A DNA stretch of 64,000 nt from Aricia agestis (GCF_905147365.1 NC_056420.1:6148001-6212000); one strand, 5' to 3'. Numbered from the stretch's first letter, positions 33,430 to 44,559 are shown. The notes: generated by a model from the sequence alone, not told the origin. Numbers and translations: made by a program.

Positions 33430-34029
33430 CTAGACGTTCCGCGCGGCTTCGCCCGCGTAAATTAGATATTTCACAGTAAAATTAATTCACAAAAAAAGCC
33501 TATGATCCTTCACGTGGTATATTTCTTATCTGATCCAAATAACAGAAAAAATGCTCTAGTAGTTCGTGAGCTTTCTAACACTGAAAGAATTTTTTAAATC
33601 GGACCAGTAGTTCCTGAGATTAGCGTGTTCAAATAAGCCCTTTCTAATAATTTCCCCGTTTTTTCCACATTTTCCTCTATTTCTTCGCTTCTATAAGTCT
33701 TAGCATAACAAAATATAGCCTATAGCCTTTTTTGGTAACTGGGCTATCTAACACTGAAAGAATTTGTCAAATCAGACCAATAGTTCCTGAGATTAGTGCG
33801 TTCAAATAAGCCCTTTCAAATAATTTTCCCCGTTTTTTTTTACATTTTCCTCTATTTCTTCGCTCCTATTTGTCTTGGCGTTATAAAATTCAGCTTATTT
33901 CCTTTCTCGAGAACTGGGCTATCTAACACTGAAAGAATTTTTCAAATCGGACCAGTAGTTCCTGAGATTAGCGCGTTCAAACAAACAAACAAACTAACTA
34001 ACCCTTTCGCTTTATAATATTAGTATAGA
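33430..34029 (-). mobile_element. Non-autonomous Helitron, family H2
   Basis: 3' end CGCGGGCGAAGCCGCG hairpin, CGGAACGT, CTAG; 5' end ATCTATACTAATATTATAAA. Three direct copies of the GATTAGCG(C/T)GTTCAAA module lie inside. Confidence 0.72.
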
Positions 34030-34225
34030 TTCAACAAAGTATATTTACAACGTATGCTCAGCCATTTATTATTATAACTCTGGAATGAACCATCGCCCGC
34101 GGTATTTCCGGACCATTAAGACCTGCAAATCTTCAAGAAAAGTAACGCATCACACGCACACGCAACTCTACTGATCGTCGACGTGTTCCATTTGCTCGTT
34201 TGCCCCCTAAGTTTATATAAAGTTA

Positions 34226-34543
34226 CCAGCTGTCCCGGCAAACGTTTCTTTGCCATTTAAAGTATTTCGTCCGTATTATTTTATTGATTTGACTAAATAA
34301 GTATGTCACCATAGCAACGTCCATCGCTATCCCGTCGCACAAACAATGGTCGCCGTCAGTCTCGAGTTGTAATAATTTACTATTATTTATTCAACAAATG
34401 CAATTATTATCAATATAAAAAGTACTCAGTAGCCGATTCTCAGACCTACTGAATATGCATATAAAATTTGATTACAATCAATAAAGCCGTTAGCCGGAGG
34501 AGTACGCGGCCTAACATTGTGACAGGAGAATTTAAATATAAGA
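34226..34543 (-). mobile_element. Non-autonomous Helitron, family H6
   Basis: Minus strand starts ATCTTATATTTAAATTCTCC and ends with the perfect hairpin GGCAAAGAAACGTTTGCC, GGGACAG, and CTGG (mutated CTAG). Contains GTTAGGCCGCGTACTCCTCC, a sequence common in Lepidoptera. Confidence 0.65.
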
Positions 34544-34884
34544 TTATTACATTCAAGTAGTAGCTATTATAATATAGTATTTACTGTTACATTATATTAT
34601 ATTGACGAAGCCAAACAAGCAGAGCCTACGCAGTATAATATACGTCTGTGATTTAATTCGCTCACAATATAATTATGAACATTGATGATTGCATTGTACG
34701 ATACAATACATTTGCTCCAGCTAGCTATTGAGCTAAGGGCAATACGTGATTTCCATATCGAACTGCCTATCAATGGAGCATGATATACCACGTAATATGA
34801 TTTCTCAAGTTATTATTCAAATTCTAAATCAAATTAAAAATTATCCAAACGAATTATATTACGATTATAAGCTATCCAAACCAA

Positions 34885-35078
34885 TCCATTCTAATATTTT
34901 AAGTGTGTCTGTTTGTCCTGTCACATTTCATGCCCAAGCTGAACCGATTTTACTGAAATTTGGTATGGAGATACTTGAGTCCCGGAAAGGGACACAGGAT
35001 ACATTTTATCCCGGAAAAATGTAGGGTTCCCGCGTGATAAACGAATGTTGGTGCAACAGAGTCGCGGGCGTCATCTAG
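34885..35078 (+). mobile_element. Non-autonomous Helitron, family H1
   Basis: Complete: TCCATTCTAATATT start, GGTATGGAGATACTTGAGTC body, GCAACAGAGTCGCGGGCGTC end, then CTAG. The 3' hairpin is imperfect here. Confidence 0.7.
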
Positions 35079-35228
35079 TATTATTAGAAAAGCGAGAATA
35101 TAATATTTTGTTACCTCTGCACGCTTAAACCACTGAACCAACTTTGATTGAATGTGTATGTTTGATTAAATGTATATGTACATTGTACGGTATGCAGATT
35201 TTTTAAATAATATTTAATAATAATATAT

Positions 35229-35474
35229 ATGGACGCTTCACACCACGTCAGTCTGGCCCCGTGGTAAGTACCTGAAGGAATTGGGTACCAGACAACGGAA
35301 ACATATTTAATACTTTTATATTATATATTTAACATTTTTATTATATCATACATATATTTAATACATATCCAAGACCCAGGAACATTGAAAACTTTTGTTC
35401 AGTCGGCAGGATTCGAACCCGCGACCCCCGGCTTGCGCTGCCAACGCGCCACCAACTGAGCCACAGAGGTCGTC
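35229..35474 (-). mobile_element. tRNA-headed SINE (SINE-B, Metulj-like)
   Basis: A box TGGCTCAGTTGG and B box GGTTCGAATCC in the head (35474-35402); the body ends CCAGACTGACGTGGTGTGAA and GCGTCCATATA. Second copy of the family at 9525. Confidence 0.72.
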
Positions 35475-35994
35475 AGAAAGTTTCTCTTAGTGCCGGAAAA
35501 AGATAATGAATAATTTTACTCCCGAAAAAATAGAGTGTGTTGCCTACAACTTTGGAATCGTTTTGGCGGTAGACCGAAGAAAGACCGAACACACAAAGAA
35601 TATCGCACCGATATTTTTAAATCCAAGTTTGGAATTCAAATAGCATAAACCATATCTTCCATTTTATAACACTAATACGGTATATATTGTATAATATATT
35701 GATCGCAGGATATTGGCGATATAAACTCCTATTTCCATCTCGGCATTGCACAATGCTTTCAATGACGCGCATTTATTTTTCATTCGGTACGTTTAACGAC
35801 TCGTCTTCGACTATATTAAAATACGTCGACGTATAGCATTTATCCCGTTTATTTGTTCAGCTATTAGTGACGTCAAATTCCGTATACGTTTCTGTATAAA
35901 CAGTTGTTAGAAAGCATGTTATTTGAACAGAGAAATAGGCCTGATAGCTTTAGGATGGATGCCTTCATCTCGGCGAAAAGCAATGATTCTTTAA
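35475..35994. other. No recognisable gene
   Basis: AT-rich; nothing assigned. Confidence 0.35.
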
Positions 35995-36130
35995 TCTATT
36001 TATATATATAAATGGATCTTCAATTGTGTTAGTAACGCTAAAACTCGAAAACAGCTAATTTTAGTCTTAAAATATTCGTAGAAGTCCAGGGCAGGTTTTA
36101 AAGTGACACGAAGTTCACTGGGACAGCTAG
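35995..36130 (+). mobile_element. Non-autonomous Helitron, family H4
   Basis: Starts TCTATTTATATATATAAATG; contains AACGCTAAAACTCGAAAAC; ends GTGACACGAAGTTCAC (short stem), TGGGACAG, CTAG before T. The 3' end matches that of the helicase-bearing H5 element. Confidence 0.7.
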
Positions 36131-36164
36131 TATATTAAAAAAAAAAAAAAAAAGCTAGTATATT
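36125..36164. other. Poly(A) run flanked by a 12-bp direct repeat
   Basis: AGCTAGTATATT occurs immediately before and after a run of about 17 A residues. It sits exactly at the 3' end of the H4 Helitron. This is what a target-primed insertion that copied only a poly(A) tail would leave. Confidence 0.6.
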
Positions 36165-37108
36165 GATAATTATCATAAGTTATCGTGATTAGTAGGCGTA
36201 ACAGCAAAGACTAACATTAATTTTATACTGAATACTTTTTATACGCGTACGGAAACCTGAGAAATATTGTTTTTTTTTGCTATGTATGTCGCGTTCCTTT
36301 CGCTGTGAACAAACGCTTACCTTTGGGCTACAAAGTAGTAAAGCTACGGACGTAGCACCTGAGCTACGCGCGTAGATCCTTGTGCTACCCGCTGTGGCGT
36401 AAAAACCACGTCTTGTCTCAATAAAGTTCCTTAAAATTCAGTTTCATTGAATGAAGCCACATACATGACATTCATAAGTGCCTGCAGGCTCTTGTTAATA
36501 ATAACGAGTAATCTCAAAATGTATGGAAATACTGAGACGTAAAATAAACAAGGAATTGTAAATACAAGAAATGTTTACGAGTCACGCTTCGCATGTTCAA
36601 TTTTATTGATTCTCTCTCGAGAAAAGACAGTCATTTTCTAACCAGAAACCTTCAGCGTTGGAGTTTTTTTGCGTATCATGTACAGTCGATCCTATTACGG
36701 TAATGTCACAAGCAGAATGACTCGTCAAAAATAAACGCTAAGGGTCGCCGCATACGGGCCACACGCGACAGCCACTACACTGTTGCTAGAAGCAGCCACA
36801 CAGCGCGACACCCATTTGTGGCTAGGTAGTAAAGGACTTATTATACCTACCGAGTAGAGTGGCGAGACATGTCGAGACAGTGCCCTTGGCTGCTCACTCG
36901 GGATAATAATAATAATAAATATTATTTATTGTGCACACGCTAAGAAGTAAAATTACAACATTTATTAATTACTAATACAGTGTACCATAATGGCGGCCTT
37001 ATTACTAATTTCACCTTCCAGGCAACCACTGGCAAAGGACAGTATATTATTGATATTATAATAATAATATGAGCTTGAGTGTGCAAGATTATAGTAGATA
37101 AGATATTA

Positions 37109-38103
37109 AATAAATAAATAAAATAGTCCTTTATTCTGTGTTTACAAGTTTTCTTTACAAGTTTTTTGGTTTAATAGTTCAAAATTTATTTTGTAAACAC
37201 TTCTAGCAACAGTGTAGTGGCTGTCGCTTTACAAAATAAATTTTGCTATTTATTTTGTAGAATGTCGTATTTTCTCCATTCCAGGGTAAGTCTTATTAGG
37301 ATAGGTCTAGTTTTGTTGATGTTCTTATTGCCCAGTCTATGGACTTCGCTGATTTCCCATTTGTCAAAGCTGGTGATGTCTGCTTGTTCTGCCATTGTAT
37401 TTAAGACTTCTAAGACTAAGTCCAGTAAGTCTGTTATTTTTTGTTCTTTCTCTTCGATCCCGTGAAGTATGATATTATTCTTTCTATTCCTTTTCTCTAG
37501 GTGTCAAACTTTCTGTTTTAACATATTCACTTCTTCTTGGAGTTTCTTTTTTCTTCGAAGAAAGGTTTCAATTTCTCATCAATCGTAAGTGCCATAGATT
37601 TAGCAAAATTTTCCGTCAGAATTGTTGTTTGCCGTTTAAACTCGTTCTTAACTTCCTTTATCGTTTCGTTCATCTTTATGCCGATATCTTTTATAAAATC
37701 TTCCATTTGTTTTTCCATGTTTACTTGTTGGTAACCATGGAACCTTGGTTGGTACCTTTAGGTTGCCGCTCTGTCTGTCAACTGTCACTGTACCAGAAAA
37801 CGTCGGTTGACTTGACGTTTATAAGTTGTCAATTTGACGTATGAAAACGTTGGCGCTTTGTAGGTAGCTATATATGTATACGTATATATGCTTTCGTCCT
37901 TATTTCACTGTTTTATGCTCGAAATCACACGAGAATAGTTAAAACTTATGGCTTATCCTTTTCACGGGTTCTTGCACTGCACTTTTGTTTATAGTCCTTG
38001 TGGTTTACAGCGGTATTTTCACAGAAATTAGTTTAAATCCCGCACTGAAGTTACGACACGATGTTACTTGACAGAAGCCGAACCGGAATATAATAGAATA
38101 TAA
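37109..38103 (-). mobile_element. Internally deleted non-LTR retrotransposon with target duplication
   Basis: TAGATAAGATATTA flanks the element at 37095-37108 and 38104-38117 (14-bp target duplication). On the minus strand: ~385 bp of 5' leader, a broken ORF1-like reading frame (37250-37718), a short 3' region and an ATTT-type tail (TTTATTTATTTATT). The endonuclease/RT ORF is entirely missing. Confidence 0.65.
37250..37718 (-). pseudogene. LINE ORF1-like protein, coiled-coil, frameshifted
   Basis: The first 63 codons (37718-37527) encode a charged, Lys/Glu-rich coiled coil (MEKQMEDFIKDIGIKMNE). Reading continues in another frame after a run of A near 37552, then meets an in-frame TGA near 37505. 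It resumes with RKNNIILHGIEE, HRLG and RPILIRLTLEWRK, the kind of motifs found in the RNA-binding domain of L1-like ORF1 proteins (RNP particle component). So it has one frameshift and one stop. The L1-type assignment rests on these motifs only. Confidence 0.6.
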
Positions 38104-38340
38104 TAGATAAGATATTATAAGGGATGTATATTTAAGTATGTGCTCGGAGGGCACTGTCTCGCCACCCTTCTCGTTAGGAGTTCGTAGGGATAATCACATA
38201 ATTAGGCCTTTAGCGGCCGATGCAGGCAACAAGAAGCAAACAGTGACGATTAGCGTGTAGCGACTGGCGGCCAACGACGTCAACAATGTGCGGCGAGTCC
38301 AAAAAAATATTTTAGAGGACAGAGGAAAATATGCAAACTA

Positions 38341-38873
38341 TCCATACTTAATATTAAAAATGCGATAGTGTGTCTGTCTGTCCGTCCGTCTGTCTGTCTG
38401 TCTGTTTGTTTGTTATCTCTTCACGCCCAAACAGCTGAACCAATTTTGCTAAAAGACCATGGGACATTTTATTTTGCGATAAAAAAGTCATTTTGGCGCC
38501 AAGAGATAAAACATGTGCCAATCAATAGTACATCAAAATATAAATAGGAAATACTCTTCGGTAAAATGTCTTAACTGATACGGTTTCAGAATAAATAAGA
38601 GTTATTTTTTTCAGTTTTTTTTAATTATTTGTTAAGTACTTCTTAAACGTTAAGACAAAGTATATTATAAACCTTCTAATTTGTATTTTTTTTAATTCTT
38701 ATTTATTCCAAAACCGTATCAATTACGACATTTTAAAAAAGAGTATTTCCTATTTGTATTTTGACTTTAGGTACACCAATTAGGTTCCTTGCTCTTTGGC
38801 ATAGATATATAAATGTACGGTTCCAGCGCGATAAACTAATTTTGGCGCAATGGAGTTGCGGGCGACATCTAAC
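38341..38873 (+). mobile_element. Helitron H1 interrupted by a MITE
   Basis: TCCATACTTAATATTAAAAA start and CGCAATGGAGTTGCG hairpin, then GGCGACAT and CTAA. The normal ~225-bp H1 is split by a palindromic insert (38526-38773). Confidence 0.65.
38526..38773. mobile_element. Palindromic MITE in H1
   Basis: TAGGAAATACTCTTCGGTAA on the left pairs with AAGAGTATTTCCTA on the right; the inner arms ACTGATACGGTTT / AAACCGTATCAAT also pair. Centre AT-rich. Confidence 0.55.
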
Positions 38874-39627
38874 AATAGTTTTAAATACGCCGGTAGCAAC
38901 GTTTTGTGATTGTGGTCGGTAGCTCGTGCGTGGTGACCCTAAAGCTGTGATCAGACTAAGCGCCTTATATAATATATTACATGACTTAAGATTCTGCCCG
39001 TAACCTACGTAATAGGACGTATTATAATTTTGTTGAGTATTGATCATGATTTACGTAAATAGTGAATTATAATGTAGTAAGAAAGGAAAGCGAACTATTT
39101 CTGTCGAGTTGATGAATTATTTTCTCTCGAGATTTAATGACAAGACTAATTATTATAAGAGTTTTACATAAATTCACTTACATGATAAAGAAAGTAAACA
39201 ATGTAGTAAATATTACATTTTACATCGAGCGAGCTTAGAAGTTAATGTTACAATCTCATCTTATGTTATAGTCACAAAATTTACAATTCACAGATAAAAC
39301 ACAAAATAATATATAATTAAAATATTTAAGTAAAGAAAATTTTCGTGTGACCCATGAGTTTTCCTTTAGAAAAAATTTGCTTAATTTTTTCCCCGTACTT
39401 AGCTCTATGGCTTTGTCGAATTTCCAAACATACGAATCAATATTACGAAGTCGTAACAATTAGTCAGCTGTTAATCGACTTCTTACTGTACATAATATTA
39501 TGAAATCCATACTAATATTATAAATGCGAAAACGTGTCTGTCTGTCTATTACCTGTCCACGTCCAAACCGCTGAAACGATTTTGCTAAAATTTGTATGGA
39601 GATACGTTGAGTCCCGGGTCCAGAGGT

Positions 39628-40208
39628 CGTACCACGAAACTGTTTTGAGGCTCAAACAATCTGTGGGAATATGTGCGTGGAGGCCAAAGGAAGATCTTCC
39701 GACCGAGCGAGGTGTCATGCTCGGTCAGGCCAGAGCCCACGTGATACATCTCGGCTGTCGTATACAGGGTGTAACAAAAATAAGTGATAATACTTTAGGG
39801 TGTGTACATGTTCCTTGTAGAGAGTTCACTGTGAAAGTAGCAGGGCTGAAAGACCAAAATTTTTTTCCACTTTTGTATGGGGAAACTCGTGACGCTCGGG
39901 CCCTTGCCCATACAAAAGTGAAAAAAAATTTTCATCTTTCAGAGCTGCTACTTTCACAGTGAACTCTCTACAGGGAACACGTACACACCCAAAATTATTA
40001 TCACTTATTTTTGTTACACACTGTATATACCGACGCGCTCAGAAAACTTCGATAGCGCGATGCAGGAATGTTAGGCGAATTGTGGGTACCGCCACAAACC
40101 GTACGAAAATGCCGCGTCCTACTCTAACAAACGTGAAATGACGTTGTTAGAGCAGGACGCGGCATTCTCGTTCAATTGTTTGAGTCTCAAAACGGTTTTG
40201 TAGTAGGC
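39628..40208. mobile_element. TIR element inside the H1 Helitron
   Basis: AAACTGTTTTGAGGCTCAAA on the left; TTTGAGTCTCAAAACGGTTT on the right. A further hairpin (ATGCCGCGTCCT ... AGGACGCGGCAT, 40109-40167) lies near the right end. Confidence 0.6.
39761..40026. mobile_element. mariner-type MITE inside the TIR element
   Basis: Begins TATACAGGGTGTAACAAAAA and ends with its inverse (TTTTTGTTACACACTGTATA). Nearly the whole element is one palindrome with a ~40-bp centre. TA at both ends fits Tc1/mariner target use. Confidence 0.7.
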
Positions 40209-40307
40209 CTATAACAGCTGAATATGTCCTAACATAAAATTTTCGTCCCGTACGGTTCCCGCGCGATAAACGAATTTTGACGCAACGGAGTTGCGGGCGT
40301 CATCTAG

Positions 40308-40864
40308 TATTATTTTTGTTTGTCCAATTCTTTTTTCAAATAAGCGTAATTTTTTGTTGACACATAGTAACGAACCGCGTGAGTGTCTATTCGATCTGGC
40401 TCCTACGTGCCCGGAATTATTAACTCCACTAAATCGAATTCCGAGTTACGACCGGGACGCGCCTGTAAACAATAATTCACACTTTTTCTCCCAAATAAAT
40501 CACTAACAAACACGATTCTCGCCTTATAAATCATGATATCAATGTTTGGGATTAACAGGTTTTTAAATCGACTTTATTTAATTATTTTGACAATAATTAT
40601 ATTAATTACTTTACTAAACATGCTTACTATGCATAAACCATACATAACATGCAATTCTTCTTCATAAATACAATATAATAAATAATATTTAAGTATTATT
40701 ATAAATTCGAAAATGTATGCTTTTATTGAATAGTCTGGTAGATTTTAATGCTGATCAAAAAGCGACATAACCATAATCTTGCTAACTTAACAGTCCCTAG
40801 TACCTCTTGACTTCTTGTCGCTATTATTACTTGTTTTTTTTTCAGTAAATAATTTTGTGTTTAG
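40308..40864. other. No recognisable gene
   Basis: AT-rich; short chance ORFs only. Confidence 0.4.
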
Positions 40865-41070
40865 TTTAGTAGCGTTGTGAAGCCACTTATTGGCCTCTCC
40901 AGAAAATCAGTGCAGCGGGCTTGCTTGCTGCGTTTGCTGAGCTGGGGCCAATTTTTGGTGTCACGCAGCATTGTAGTAGTTAATTTTATAATATTATAGT
41001 CGAACTGTATACTTATATTGTGATGTATTGTGTGATGCTAAAAATAAATCCATTCTTATTCTTATCTTTA
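40865..41070 (+). repeat. Retroposon 3'-tail-like repeat
   Basis: GC-richer stretch (GAAGCCACTTATTGGCCTCT, GTTTGCTGAGCTGGGGCC) ends in AAATAAATCCATTCTTATTC then TTATC repeats, resembling the microsatellite-like 3' tail of a non-LTR element. Family not identified. Confidence 0.35.
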
Positions 41071-41469
41071 TTAGACTCACATGCGCCAGTGGGTCACAGA
41101 ACTCACAGTTGATAATGGATAATATTGATGCCTCTCTATCGTTCTTCGTATTTAAAAAAGAAAAGGCAAAACCTGAAAACCGATCAGCAAAAATCTAAAC
41201 AGGTGCAGCGTGGATTCAGTGCCGTCCGCGATGACATTCGCTCAGGCGATCTTTCTGCTCATTTTCCGGATTACACAAAAAGTTATAATATCCCTAATTT
41301 TTATATATAGATTCGTTGTTAATATATTACATAATTTAAAAACCATTTAAAACTGAATTCTGACTAGGAAAGTTTTAAATGAGTGATTATAACTTTTTCA
41401 GGATTTACTCAATAAAATTTTATTTCACTAAACCGAGACTGTTTTTCCTTTAAGCTGCTTCATTACGCT

Positions 41470-41740
41470 CCACTTAATATTTTCATGAGAAAATTCAATC
41501 ATCATCATCAACGACTTTCCTCGTCACCGATTATCGAGGGCTTTGAGCGCGGCGACCGAATCAAGAAATTCCGTAACGAAAATAAACCTAATACCCCCAA
41601 CTGGCACAGCGGTGACCCATTGAAAGCCGTGCATTGTCTAATGTCGTTTCGGTTCGGCAGACTTTGGCGAGGTGTTTGTGTGCGTGCGACTAGACGTATG
41701 CGTAATTTTTAGCTTTACCGCGGCAATCCCCGAATGCCAC
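41470..41740. other. GC-richer island, function unknown
   Basis: Stands out from the AT-rich flanks; includes a 75-codon ORF (41485-41712) with no family resemblance. Could be an old transposon piece or a regulatory region. Confidence 0.2.
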
Positions 41741-41890
41741 ACGTATTTTTTTTGTCAACTTATCACTGTAAAAATACATAAACTACAGCTATTTCGGTTG
41801 TTTATCATGCCCGAGAAACGATCAACGATACTTTTTTTTTATTGCTGCAAAATACGAAATTACTCGCAAGAACAACAAGTAGATCATTTT

Positions 41891-42078
41891 AAACAATTTT
41901 CATCAATGTTCCCTACAATAATAATAACTTTACATATTTAGGTACCTTTCGGGCTTAAATAGTAGTCCTGGCAATAGAATGCCTAGTGATAGGCATCAAG
42001 TAGAAAATTTTTAAACAATTTTCATCAATGTTCCCTACAATAATAATAACTTTACATATTTAGGTACCTACTGGGCTA
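41891..42078. repeat. Tandem duplication of ~66 bp with spacer
   Basis: AAACAATTTTCATCAATGTT to TTTAGGTACCT occurs at about 41891-41947 and again about 122 bp downstream, nearly unchanged. Confidence 0.75.
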
Positions 42079-42321
42079 AAATTGTTCGAAAGTTGTAGAA
42101 CACGAAACATTTCTATTGGTACTCAATAAAGGTAGCCTAAACCACAAAGTTTTCAATTAGTTTTGTTTTAAGTATCAAAATAGTTTTATTTAGTATGAAA
42201 TCTGAACTAATATCTACGCAAAATTTTAATTTATATCCAATAATTTTGGTTAAAGATAAATTGTTGAAACGATCAAATTTTTTGGTTAGGAAATGATTCT
42301 CTTCAAAGCTACTAATTTAGT

Positions 42322-42908
42322 TATAGTCCGTGCGATCCACGAAGACGCGCCCCACTGTTCCTCCTAATCGTCTATAGCAGGGGTCACCAAATGGCGGACC
42401 GCGGTCCGCATCCGGACTGCCGACCCATTGTGTGCGGACCAAGCATGTTCGAAGATGATCTTCGTTCATCTTAGGACTTCAACATCTCTAGGATTTAATG
42501 TCAATATCTATAGCTTGCACTAATATTTCACTCCAAACTTCAGAGAGATCATTAGCAACAAAAAATGATTACTTTTCTCATTGATATCTAAAAATACCTT
42601 TGTAATTTTCGTAATTACCTTTGTTTAATAATTTTTTTTTTAATATAAAATGTGTGGACCGCGAAGGTCATTTCATGTTTTAAAAGTTAAAACGGACCCC
42701 GAGCGAAACTAATTGGTGACCCCTAGTCTATAGTATATGTGTGCAAGCTTTTGCCAATGTTTGAGTGTTATCGGTACACACTAATTACCTATGAGTTCAC
42801 GCGCACACTACAATAAATAGACCAATTAAGAGATAGCGTCACGGTCAAAGGGAAAGATGCTCACCCAAAAATTGGTGGGGCGCGTCTTCGTGGATTGCAC
42901 GGACTATA
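42322..42908. mobile_element. TIR MITE (TA target) split by a hAT MITE
   Basis: TATAGTCCGTGCGATCCACG then AAGACGCGCCCCAC on the left matches the reverse complement of the right end (33 of 34 positions). TA at both edges suggests a TA target. Its interior is occupied by the 42378-42725 hAT MITE. Confidence 0.75.
42378..42725. mobile_element. hAT MITE with perfect 8-bp target duplication
   Basis: TIRs CAGGGGTCACCAA and TTGGTGACCCCTA (one mismatch at the last base) are flanked by GTCTATAG at 42370-42377 and 42726-42733. The interior has GCGGACC/GGACCGCG-type subterminal repeats. 348 bp, no coding capacity. Confidence 0.88.
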
Positions 42909-42910
42909 CG

Positions 42911-43403
42911 TTAAGAGGATACACCAGGGGCGAGAGAAATTAAAAATAGGTATTTAAAAATTTATTGCTGTCTCACCAATCTCAAGTCTCCCAACGCAGA
43001 GCGCGATAGAGACAACACGACAAAAGTTCTAATAAAAGAACAGAAAATCTTCGATTCGTTGTCCGCTGATTCCTTCTCCAAAACTTAACCGATTTAAGTA
43101 CTTTTTTCTTTACGAATTAAAGCAAGGCTTGAGCTGTGTTCCTATGTTTTATTTTTTTTTGTATATTTTAGCCAGTTTTGTTTTCTGGGTGTCTGAACAC
43201 AGAGGAAAATTGGCCATTTTTTTGGTTTTTGGACGTTCTTATCTTTTTTAATAATAAAATTATGAAGAAAAAAGAAAACATAGGGACATGCTAATAGTGG
43301 CCATAGATATTAAGGAAAAAAATCATAACTCTACCGGCATTATCCAGGGAGGAAACAGGGGACAACGTTTGTATGGAAAAACGGCGGTGTGGACTCCTCT
43401 TAA
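42911..43403. mobile_element. TTAA-flanked dispersed repeat, copy 1
   Basis: TTAAGAGGATACACC on the left; GGTGTGGACTCCTCTTAA on the right, so short TIRs begin with TTAA. Shares its whole length with 57682-58171. TTAA flanks suggest piggyBac-type mobilisation. Minus-strand ORFs within it are not conserved between copies. Confidence 0.65.
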
Positions 43404-43816
43404 AGACGATATAGAGAGAGCCGAGAGGGAATGCACAGAGTGAAAGAAAGCTTTTAAATTCAACTACTATTATTAGTATAGAAGTGTGATGATATTTCAT
43501 AGTTCAATGTACGCTACAGCCCTCCAGTGTGGAACAAAATGCCGTTAATAAATGATGGATCCATGCTCGCGGTTTGGTGCACGCGAACTAAATTGCAATC
43601 AAAACATTACACTAAATAACTGCCAATTTATGCTTGCACTTCATCAACACCATAAATTAATGTTAAAGCATGTTTAGCTTCAATTTGAACATTTAGTTAA
43701 TTTACTGTCGTTTATAGTGCCAACAATAGTTTTTATTATTCGTAGGCCAACAAGCTGAAAAAACAAAAATAATAGTAGTTCGCAAAATAATCCTCACAGA
43801 AAAACGCTTTACATTA

Positions 43817-44222
43817 GGGCCGATTAGCTATGTCCACATTATGCGCTTTCATCTTCAATTTTCGTCATCTTCTTTCATTCAACTTTTTGGCGCATTCAAT
43901 AATTGAATGCGTCAACAAACGCAACGCCAACATTGTCATTTTTGTTTTTTGGATACGGTCAGAGGGCATGCATCGCGGGCATGCCTCACGTTCACTGTTG
44001 ACTGCGCTATAACGCATGCCCTTGACGAACAGAAAAAGGCATAGTGTGGACAAAGCTATTCACACCGGAATGGCAGCGCAGCGGCAAGCATTTTCAGTGT
44101 CACAATATTATGATTTTAAACTTTATCTTCATTATTGTAATACAATACAGTATCGCTTGAGAAACTTGGAAAGTCTCGCGGCCGCCAGCGACTTTCCATA
44201 TCTCAAGCGATACTATGTATTA
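43817..44222. mobile_element. TIR MITE copy 1 (GGGCCGATTCACACCGG family)
   Basis: Left arm GGGCCGATT, interrupted by another MITE (43826-44057), then CACACCGGAATGGCAGCGC. The central hairpin is ATCGCTTGAGAAACTTGG ... CTCAAGCGAT around GCGGCCGC. The right arm is replaced by a SINE-A at 44226. Confidence 0.65.
43826..44057. mobile_element. MITE with ATT target duplication
   Basis: TIRs AGCTATGTCCACATTATGC and its near-inverse GCATAGTGTGGACAAAGCT. Flanked by ATT on both sides; the uninterrupted paralogue at 44568 reads GGGCCGATTCACACC, giving the exact empty site. The 3-bp duplication fits PIF/Harbinger-type insertion but other classes are possible. Confidence 0.75.
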
Positions 44223-44225
44223 CAA

Positions 44226-44550
44226 TTTTTTTTATGAAATAAGGGGGCAAACGAGCAAACGGGTCACCTGATGGAAAGCAACTTCCGTCGCCCATTGACA
44301 CTTGCAGCATCAGAAGAGCTGCAGGTGCGTTGCGGCCTTTTAAGAGGGAATAGGAAAATACGGGAGGGTAGGGATGGGAAGGGAAGTGAATAGGGGAGGG
44401 TAGGGAAGGGAATAGGGTAGGGGATAGGGCCTCCGGTAAACTCACTCACTCGGCGAAACACAACGCTGTTTCACGCCGGTTTTCTGCGAGAACGTGGTAT
44501 TTCTCCGGTCGAGCCAGCCCATTCGTGCTGAAGCATGGCTCTCCCACGTA
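44226..44550 (-). mobile_element. SINE-A copy
   Basis: Same family as the 4.2-kb copy; inserted into the right arm of the TIR MITE. The overlapping ORFs at 44203-44461 are translations of the repeat. Confidence 0.65.
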
Positions 44551-44559
44551 AAAACGCTT

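Larger units (their letters stand above)
36743..38300. mobile_element. Degenerate TIR element enclosing a LINE
   Basis: Left GGGTCGCCGCATACGG and right reverse-complement GACTCGCCGCACATTG are loosely related. Further in, GTGGCGAGACA...GTGCCCT (36860-36890) recurs inverted at 38144-38172. A LINE with a 14-bp target duplication is inserted between the arms. Confidence 0.4.
39506..40307 (+). mobile_element. Helitron H1 carrying two nested elements
   Basis: Intact termini: TCCATACTAATATTATAAAT start; hairpin CGCAACGGAGTTGCG, GGCGTCAT, CTAG before T at the end. About 570 bp of foreign sequence is inserted after CGTTGAGTCCCGGG. Confidence 0.75.
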
